Source of the DNA: Todiramphus chloris collaris
Lineage: Eukaryota; Chordata; Aves; Coraciiformes; Alcedinidae
Assembly (NCBI GenBank): GCA_025345505.1
Contig: JANVCC010000049.1
Location: forward strand, 7,965,568 to 8,029,567
Length of the DNA: 64,000 nt
Direction: 5' to 3'
Shown: positions 57,867 through 64,000 of the stretch, piece by piece
Layout: each line of letters starts with the position of its first letter
Position numbering within the stretch: position 1 is the stretch's first letter
Position numbers and translations under genes: made by a program
The notes under the pieces: model-generated
The model's input: only the letters and a program-made list of their open reading frames with translations
Told to the model about the DNA's origin: nothing
Database searches by the model: none

Positions 57867-58696
57867 AAGCAGGCACTAGTCTCATTTTTATTAGATCATA
57901 AAACATACACTGACATGATAGGAGAGCTATCATTGAGCTATTTTAAGGCACTTCTAAATGCATGTGATTTTGTTGAAAGATTTACTTCTCGTTAATGGAT
58001 TAATAAGTGTATATAGACAGCCTCGTTTAAACAATGATGTAAAAAAAGCTGATGAGCAAAACTTTTGGGCAAACCCATGCAGAAATCAAGATTAAAACAA
58101 GTTTATGGAAACTTAACTAAAGCTAAATCATACTGCCAAAACATTCTTATATGTAAGATGAAGCCATTCCATAGACATGCTGTAATTTGGTGTGGTAGGG
58201 GAGGTGAAGGTGTTTGTTACTGAGCTGCTGTTAATGGTGTAAGGTATGTGATGTGCCTGTCCTTGCGGAAGCATAATACCGACTCTCTCTGACCCCAGGT
58301 GTAATCTTTGCATCTCCGTTTCCCAGGCGCACGCCTTGTCAAACCCCCTGCATTTAAGTACCTGGCTTAAACCTATACCAGATGAGTTTAAAGCTAGCTT
58401 TGTTTTAGTTGAAGCCACGCACGGATTATGTAGTATGGGGATGGCTAATGCTAAATTTAGTGGCATTTCAAGCCTTTACACTAAGAGTTACTTGGAAACA
58501 AAGTTAGGTTTTTTGCGATGCTACCTATTTTGTATTGCAGGAGCTTCAAAAGTCAAAGCCAGTATAGTGGGACTACTTGGGGTTTTGTACTAAAATGGAA
58601 AAAGTTATCATTCTTAACATGCAAAAACCTGCTCCTTTACCAGGACTGTTTTGACAGGGCGCTAAAATCCATTTTACAGCAGTTGCTGTCTGCTCC
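57867..58696 (-). other. FHL1: FHL1 3' untranslated region
   Basis: About 0.83 kb downstream of the FHL1 stop codon on the minus strand, to roughly 20 nt past the minus-strand AATAAA at 57892-57887. It contains no long reading frame. Confidence 0.6.
57887..57892 (-). terminator. FHL1: Poly(A) signal of FHL1
   Basis: TTTATT on the plus strand is AATAAA on the minus strand, the first canonical signal I find downstream of the FHL1 stop. Other signals further on cannot be excluded. Confidence 0.6.
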
Positions 58697-58851
58697 TTAC
58701 AGTCGCTTGGGACACTCGGCACAGTAAATTTTTCCATTATGGCAAACAAAGCGCTTGTTGGCCAGAGCCCGGGAGCACTTTGTGCATTTGAAACAATAAT
58801 CGTGCCAGGATTCATCTTCGTAGTTAACCACGCTGGTTCCTCTTCCAAATC
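58697..58851 (-). CDS. FHL1: FHL1 coding exon 5 (LIM4, stop)
   Basis: It encodes [40 protein letters not shown] and [10 protein letters not shown], then TAA at 58699-58697. The fourth LIM domain keeps WHDYCFKC and the final C-x2-C-type pair. The acceptor is a tandem TAGCAG. Use of CAG gives ITGFG as in human; use of TAG would add one Ala. Confidence 0.95.
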
Positions 58852-61800
58852 CTGCTAGGAGAGAAAACAATTATAGGACGGCGATAGTAGCTTTTTCTTG
58901 GCTGGGGTAGCCCACCAAAAACAGAGATCCCATCCTTGCTGCCTCCTGTGCTTCTGCAGCCTTGCAGACCCCACTTGTATACCCAAAACATGAGCCAGAG
59001 CTGCCACTGAACCGCCTTGTTTGCTGCTCTGTGTTACTGTGCTTAGCAAAAAGGGCAGCTTAGCATAAGGCTTGTGTAGCTTTTCCCTTGGATCCTTTCT
59101 CCAGGAAACAGTCAAGCAGAAGGAGAGATCAAGGTGTAGAGCAAGGACAGGTTGGGCTAAATGCCCTACCTGGTTATGGGCTCAGATCCATGCTCCAAAG
59201 CACAGAATGGAGTGCAAGTCTCGTGGGACTGGCAGGTAAATGCCCAAATTTCAGAGCTGAGCTTTGTAATCCAGTAACTGTTAGGTGTGTAATACCTCAG
59301 AAGCAAAGCAAATGTGACTTTGGGGCAATAAAACACTGCTCTTTTTAGATGTAAGGTTCCCAGACTATGGGAGGAGCAGTTGTAGTTGGGGAAGTTTAGA
59401 AGGAGGTACATTTGAGGCATGTGAAAGGTGAGGAGCAAGTATAGCCCGATCCCCTGCGAATTGCTGGGCTGGGGCTGGGGCTAGGAGGCCTGCTTTGGGC
59501 GTTAGCAGCGTGTCTTTGGGAGTGGTGTGACCTTGAGCACCCCGTGCCCTCAAGCTGCATTTAACCCAGCATACCTGTGATCGGATTCTTGCAGCCAGCG
59601 CACTTCTTGGCAACGCACTCCTTGTAACATTCAACGCAGTAAAACTCGTCCTCTACGGCTGTGAAGCGCTTCCCACCCAGTGGCTTCTTGCAGTTAGAAC
59701 AAATGAAACACTCTGAATGCCAAGGCTGTTCCTGGTATGTGAGGCCTCCAGAAGTGATGGGCTGCAAGGCAAAGAGCAGAGCTATGTTTTAGAAGTGATA
59801 GGGAGGCAGAGAGGTGATGCAGGCATGGGGTGTAGGCTAGGAGGGCTTTTTCATGGAGAAGATCTTTGGAAGTTTACATTAAAATTAAATAGGACAGTGC
59901 ACTTGAGTTCCTTTAGCCTGAAAACCTGTTCCTGGAGGTTTCACAATAGCTTATGTTGCCCTCAGTCACGGCAGTTAGCACTAATCGGTTGCAAAAGTTG
60001 TAAAGCAGCTGTTCTGTAAACTACTGCTTCGGTGACTGAATACGCAATCCTACTGGAGCCTGAAACCATCCCCAAGGAAGTACAAGGCCAGCGCCCACTT
60101 GGTTTCAGCAGAGTTGCCATCAGCCAACCCTCCAGGCCCTGCTCAGATATTGCAATGGGAAAGAGCCATGAGCTCTCACATCACCCCACCGGCTGCTTGC
60201 ACTGGTAGCTCAAGGAAAGGACATAAGCCTTGGTTCAGGTTGAGCAGGTTCTGTCTACTGGTTTACTCTCCTAGCTGCCAAAAGACACATGAGGGCTGGT
60301 TCTGGCAGCTGCATTTTCAAAGTTGGAAGGACTTACGTTCTTGCATTTAGCACAGGTCTTGGCAAACTTGTGCTCATGGCAGGAGACACAGTAGAAGTCA
60401 TCACCCTTGGGGAAGAAGCTCCCGGATCCAATCACTTGCTTGCACTGGCTGCAAGTGAAACAGTCCTTATGCCAGACCATCTTCTTGTACTCAACGTTTT
60501 GGTCTCCTGCAACAGACAGAAAGAGCCTGTTATGTGGGGTTTCAGGCTTGCGACAACTCCCCACACCATGCAGTGTAGCTACCCTTAGGCAAGGCCCGTC
60601 CCTCCCTCTGCCCGAGATTCTGCTGTGACGTGGCCGAGGGTTGAGTGGTTAATTTCTGTATCTGACTTTAGCCACAGCCTTCTGGATTTTCTTAAAATAT
60701 TTGTCAGGCAGGTGCCTGAACCTTCCTAAGTGGAGAACCTTGATTAACAGAGCAAACCATCTGTTGGTAGGAATGGTTTAAGACTGGTAACTAGCATGAC
60801 CTCTCCACAAGGGTTAACTGCAGAGCAGCCTTTCAACACTTGAATAAAATGGACAGGTGATGACAACAGTCAAACTTTGCACCATTTTGTGGTGCTCCAG
60901 CCTTCCATTATCACGCCCATACCCTTTGATAAACCACCCTGGTTTTGCCCTAAGCAGAACTTGGCAGTTGGACCCCTATTACTGGCACCAGTACCTGCTA
61001 TGATGGGCTTGAAGCAGCCCTTACACCTGGGTGCATCCTCCTTGGCAGTGCAGTTGCTACACCAAACCTTGTTGTTCTCCCTTAGCATGAAGGGCTCATT
61101 GACCAAGGACGTATAGCACTTGAAGCAGCAGAAGCATCTGTCATGCCAGTAACGATTCTTGAAATGCATCTCCTGGAATGAACAGAAAGGGAGTGAGCAA
61201 GGAGCCCTTTGCTCCTGCTGAGCAGCCCTAAACCCAAGTGGCTGTCTCATCAGCCTTGGCAGCAGAGATTCTTCAGTTGCTAGCCACACCTGTGGCCAGG
61301 GTTGGAGGTGCAGGGAAGGATGTTTAACCAAACTTGCTGCCACAAGCACGTTCACTTTGGACTTTCAGGGTAGCAGAAGATGCTTCAAACCAACAGACTG
61401 GTGAGTTGAAATATTCTAAGTGTGGGGTTTTCTGGTTGTCAAGTGCCCTCTAGTTCGGGTGTACGTTGTCATTATTGCCATAAACATGAAGAAATAAACA
61501 TTGGACAAATGTACACAAATCAGACCCTAGGTTCCCAAGAGCTTTGCCAAGGACAGGAGCGTTCTGCAAGCCCTGTGCAGCCTGAGTTACCTGCAGTACT
61601 CTCCTTGGGGCAATTCAGCATTTGCAGCAATTCCTGTGACCGAATCTAGATCCTGCCATGAGCTCCTGTGCAAAAGCATCGTGAGCATCCCTGCTGCAGT
61701 GTCCCAGAGCCTCGGGCTCTTTGCCCAAGGAGCACGTGGCCCATGAGCCAGAGGACTCGCACAAAAACTTCTTTTCACACAGAAGCTCACAAACAGCCCT

Positions 61801-62033
61801 GAGCCCGGAAAACAAACTGGGAGGGCTGTCAGCATCTGCCTGTCTTCTCATCACCCATTTGACTGTGTGGCCCTCACCTTGGAGTCAGCTCCGATGGGTT
61901 TCTTGCACTCGATGCAGGTGTTGGCACAGAACTTGTCGAAGCACTTGACGCAGCAGTGGCGGCCCTCTTTCTGCACGTACTTCTTGCCTTGCAGAGGGTC
62001 CCGGCAGTAGTGGCAGTCGAAGCGCTCCGACAT
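58697..62033 (-). CDS. FHL1: Four and a half LIM domains protein 1, whole coding region (five exons)
   Basis: FHL1 is a LIM-only scaffold found at the sarcomere, in focal adhesions and in the nucleus, abundant in striated muscle. Coding exons in transcript order: 62033-61878, 61172-60995, 60506-60337, 59761-59575 and 58851-58697, totalling 846 nt (281 residues and stop); the human protein has 280. The start [18 protein letters not shown] closely matches human [18 protein letters not shown]. Domain order is an N-terminal half LIM (about 7-35), then LIM1 (about 40-93), LIM2 (102-154), LIM3 (163-213) and LIM4 (222-276), each with C-x2-C and W-H-x2-C-F-x-C zinc-ligand patterns intact. FHL2 and FHL3 are excluded by the [11 protein letters not shown] and GPxSYxVGT sequences. 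It converges on MAP7D3, as in human Xq26.3. Confidence 0.96.
58852..59574 (-). other. FHL1 intron 4
   Basis: About 0.7 kb of intron, no recognised element. Confidence 0.7.
59575..59761 (-). CDS. FHL1: FHL1 coding exon 4 (LIM3)
   Basis: Acceptor ctctttgccttgcag, donor ATCACAG|GTATGC. It encodes [40 protein letters not shown] and [22 protein letters not shown]. Matches human PITSGGITYQDQPWH and [13 protein letters not shown]. Phase 0 in, 1 out. Confidence 0.96.
59762..60336 (-). other. FHL1 intron 3
   Basis: About 0.6 kb of intron, no recognised element. Confidence 0.7.
60337..60506 (-). CDS. FHL1: FHL1 coding exon 3 (LIM2)
   Basis: Acceptor ctttctgtctgttgcag, donor AAGAAC|GTAAGT. It encodes (G)[38 protein letters not shown] and [18 protein letters not shown]. 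Very close to human [20 protein letters not shown] and FFPKGEDFYC. Confidence 0.96.
60507..60994 (-). other. FHL1 intron 2
   Basis: About 0.5 kb of intron, no recognised element. Confidence 0.7.
60995..61172 (-). CDS. FHL1: FHL1 coding exon 2 (LIM1)
   Basis: Acceptor ttctgttcattccag, donor ATAGCAG|GTACTG. It encodes [40 protein letters not shown] and [19 protein letters not shown]. This is the most divergent of the LIM domains from human and is one residue longer, but all zinc ligands are present. Confidence 0.95.
61173..61877 (-). other. FHL1 intron 1 between coding exons
   Basis: About 0.7 kb of intron, no recognised element. Confidence 0.7.
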
Positions 62034-62059
62034 GGTGCCGACGGTGTAACTGCCAGGCC
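61878..62059 (-). CDS. FHL1: FHL1 first common coding exon (start codon at 62033)
   Basis: Acceptor ctttcctcctgcag at 62060-62061, donor TCCAAG|GTGAGG. Coding from the ATG at 62033-62031 gives 52 codons to ADSK, the N-terminal half LIM and first part of LIM1. The ATG has an excellent context (GGCACCATGT). The 26 bases between acceptor and ATG are in frame and read PGSYTVGT, closely resembling the PSSYKVGT that precedes the usual start in a longer human isoform, so an upstream coding exon may exist beyond the window. Confidence 0.95.
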
Positions 62060-62612
62060 CTGCAGGAGGAAAGAGGGTGAAGTTACAGCACTGGAGCCCT
62101 GATAACTGCTCCAGCTTCTTGGGTCTGTGCAAAGAAGCATGAGGAAGATGGCTCAGCAATGAGCATGTGGTGGAGTCACTCCCTGGGGGCTCAGTGGTAG
62201 AGAAAGCAGCTTTGGTGGCAGCACCATGAGTGCAGTTTTTCTATCAGGCAGCCCAGTGGTTTATGAAACACGACAGTTCTCTCCCAGCTGCTCTGGGATT
62301 TTCCAGGTGCCTCCAGCTTTGTCCTTAGGGTCTAGCTTAGGCTAGCAAACTGTCATGCTGCAGCGAGCTGGGTGCAGTAGACAACCTGCGTTTGGTCACA
62401 GCCATCACAAACTCATACCTGCTAAAGGTGGCAGCTTGGATGTCCCAGGTCACAAACTGCTGTTTAGGATGCAGAGAGAAAAACAGCCATGAAGGCTCAG
62501 AAAAATGTGGGTCACAGAGCAAGGCCGCGGGGCTGACTCGTGGCCATTCTCTGGAGCTCAGTGAGGGCAGGGGCTACCTCACCTGGAAGCTGGTACAGTT
62601 AACCTCAGCAGT
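62060..62612 (-). other. FHL1 upstream region or 5' intron
   Basis: About 550 bp with no recognised exon. It lies between the first common coding exon and the LTR-like repeat. Confidence 0.55.
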
Positions 62613-63568
62613 TGAGGTGGGTTGACCCTGGCGAGATGCCAGGTGCCCACCAAATTGCTCCCCTCCTCAGCTGTACAGGAGAGAGAAAATAAAGCCAAAG
62701 GCTCCTGAGTCAAGAGAAGGGCAATCACTGACCAGTTACCATCACGGGCAAAACAGCCTCGACTTGGGGAAATCAGTTTAATTTGTTACTAATCAAATCA
62801 AAGTAGAATAATGAGAATTAAACCCAAATCTTACAAACATCTTCCCCCCACCTGTCTCTTCTTCCCAGGATTAACTTTAGTCCTGAATTCTCTGCCTCCT
62901 CCCCTCCGCGGCACAGGGGAACAAGGGGGGGTGCAGTCAGTTCATCACACATTTCTCCTTCCTCCTGGTGAGGAGGACTCCTCACCCTCTTCTCCTGTTC
63001 CAACACAAGGTGTCTCCCAGGGGAGACAGTCCTGCATTAACTTCTCCTATATGAGTCCTTCCCACAGGCTGCTCCAGCGTGGGTCCCCCCGGAGTTACAA
63101 ATGCCAGCAAACCTGCTCCAGGGTGTGCTCCTTTCTCCACAGGCCCTGCCAGGAGCCCGCTGCAGTGTGGGCTCTCCACAGGGTCACAGCCTCCTTCAGG
63201 CATCCACCTGCTCCAGCAAGGGATGGGGATCTGCTCCACCATTACCGGCCACGGGCTGCAGGGGAATCTCTGCTCTGGCACCTGGAGCATCTCCTCCCCC
63301 TTCACCGAGCCTGGTGTCTGCAGAGTTCTCTCAACTCCTCTGGCTACACTTGCCCTGCTGCACAGCAGTTTTTTTTCTTCTTCTCCAATACGTTACCCTG
63401 GGGGCACTACCACTGTCTCTGCTGGGCTCGCCCTTGGCCAGCAGCAAGCCCATCGTGCAGCTGGCTGGCACTGGCTCAGTCAAACACAGCAGAAGCTTCT
63501 AGAAGCTTCTCACAGAAGCCACCTCTGTAGCCGCCCCGCTACCAAAACCTTGCCGTGCAAACCCAACA
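62613..63568 (-). mobile_element. Solo LTR-like avian dispersed repeat
   Basis: I recognise this as a bird dispersed repeat from ordered landmarks on the plus strand: 'ttgaccctggcgagatgcca', 'gtgcccaccaaattgctccc', 'acttggggaaatcagtttaa', 'ttgttactaatcaaatcaaa', repeated CTGCTCCA-GCGTGGG-type units at 63069, 63113, 63208 and 63231, and 'taccaaaaccttgccgtgca'. Read on the minus strand it begins TG and ends CA as an LTR would. I see no clear target-site duplication and no internal retroviral genes, so a solo LTR or LTR-derived copy is the likely state. The reading frames crossing it (one of 239 residues on the plus strand) are repeat-derived. The family name is not certain. Confidence 0.7.
63491..63510 (-). 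promoter_or_regulatory. Perfect four-unit heat-shock element in the LTR-like repeat
   Basis: The plus strand reads AGAAGCTTCT twice in tandem, which is four contiguous alternating nGAAn/nTTCn pentamers, the ideal HSF1 trimer site. It is palindromic, so it acts in either orientation. Read on the minus strand it lies about 100 bp upstream of an AT-richer GTAACGTATTGGAG stretch (about 63385-63399) that may be the LTR start region. Function is inferred from the motif only. Confidence 0.5.
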
Positions 63569-64000
63569 CGGCAATGCATTAGTAACACGAATATTTTCAG
63601 TTCCCTTAACAGCACCCAAGCTACAAACGCTAGAGTTCTCTCCCTACAGAGAGGCAGGGTGGGCTTTGGCAAAGCACAGAATCACGGCCCTGCTCCCGGG
63701 GCCCAACCTGCCGCCAGGCCAGCACAGTGCCGCACGCTGCTTGCCCCGCAGCGCAGTTGCCGGCAAGAGTCCCACACCAGCCTTTGCTCCTCACCTTCTC
63801 AAGAGGAAGGATGCTGGGCTGGTTTGTTTACACATTCCCGTCGGGCAAGGCTAGCAGTGCCCAGAGCTCCTCACGGCCAAGCCGGCTGCGGGCCGTGGCC
63901 AGGCCCCGGCTGAGGGGCCGCGTGATTCGTGCGCAGAAATCGCGGCCAAGCAGGAGCGGAGCGGAATAGTTTCCCTGATTCCAGCCTAAGCCCCCGCCAG
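63569..64000 (-). promoter_or_regulatory. GC-rich FHL1 upstream region with possible 5' non-coding exon
   Basis: GC and CpG content rise sharply towards the window end (from about 63690), with sequence such as 'gaggggccgcgtgattcgtg'. On the minus strand a strong donor, GAGAAG|GTGAGGAG, lies at 63795/63794, with GC-rich DNA upstream to the window edge. This could be a non-coding first exon of FHL1 with its promoter. If so, the LTR-like repeat lies in FHL1 intron 1. There is no transcript evidence, and the feature is cut by the window end. Confidence 0.35.

Noticed and set aside
62811..63530. 239-residue plus-strand and 107-residue minus-strand frames near the window end
   Set aside because: Both run through the LTR-like repeat and its degenerate CTGCTCCA-type units. 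Similar predicted proteins arise wherever this repeat occurs, so they are not host genes.

Overview
This window is vertebrate, and almost certainly bird, nuclear DNA. The evidence is split genes with consensus GT-AG introns, a CpG-island promoter, CR1 LINE fragments in both orientations (a truncated copy near 10.0-10.45 kb and a short 3' fragment near 24.05-24.35 kb), older amniote repeat relics (MIR-like SINEs, a decayed CR1), and an LTR-like dispersed repeat near 62.6-63.6 kb of a kind I associate with bird genomes. The order of bird cannot be fixed from the sequence alone.

Layout. 1-10.7 kb: intergenic, with no gene recognised, only repeat relics and low-complexity tracts. 10.7-11.8 kb: CpG island holding the promoter and first coding exon of a MAP7-family gene on the + strand. 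11.3-55.6 kb: that gene, which I rebuilt as 20 in-frame coding exons (about 848 codons) plus one optional 21-nt micro-exon. It encodes a microtubule-associated protein with an N-terminal MAP7 coiled coil, a serine/proline-rich middle, a second E/R/K-rich helical (kinesin-1-binding) MAP7 domain and an acidic C-terminal tail. I call it MAP7D3 from its family and its neighbour. Its 3' UTR runs to a poly(A) signal at 57051. 57.9-62.1 kb, - strand: the complete coding part of FHL1 (four and a half LIM domains), five coding exons and 281 residues, facing MAP7D3 tail to tail with about 0.8 kb between the two predicted cleavage sites. 62.1-64.0 kb: FHL1 upstream region, with an LTR-like repeat in the FHL1 orientation and a GC-rich end that may hold a non-coding 5' exon.

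FHL1 and MAP7D3 are also convergent neighbours on human Xq26.3, so the arrangement is conserved synteny. The two genes have separate roles: MAP7-family proteins recruit and activate kinesin-1 on microtubules, while FHL1 is a LIM scaffold of muscle sarcomere and signalling. Nothing here suggests a bacterial, phage or CRISPR-type system. The points I would check first are a perfect four-unit heat-shock element inside the LTR-like repeat upstream of FHL1, a probable tandem exon duplication in MAP7D3 (exons 8 and 9), an 8-nt terminal coding exon, and a conserved in-frame extension upstream of the usual FHL1 start codon.
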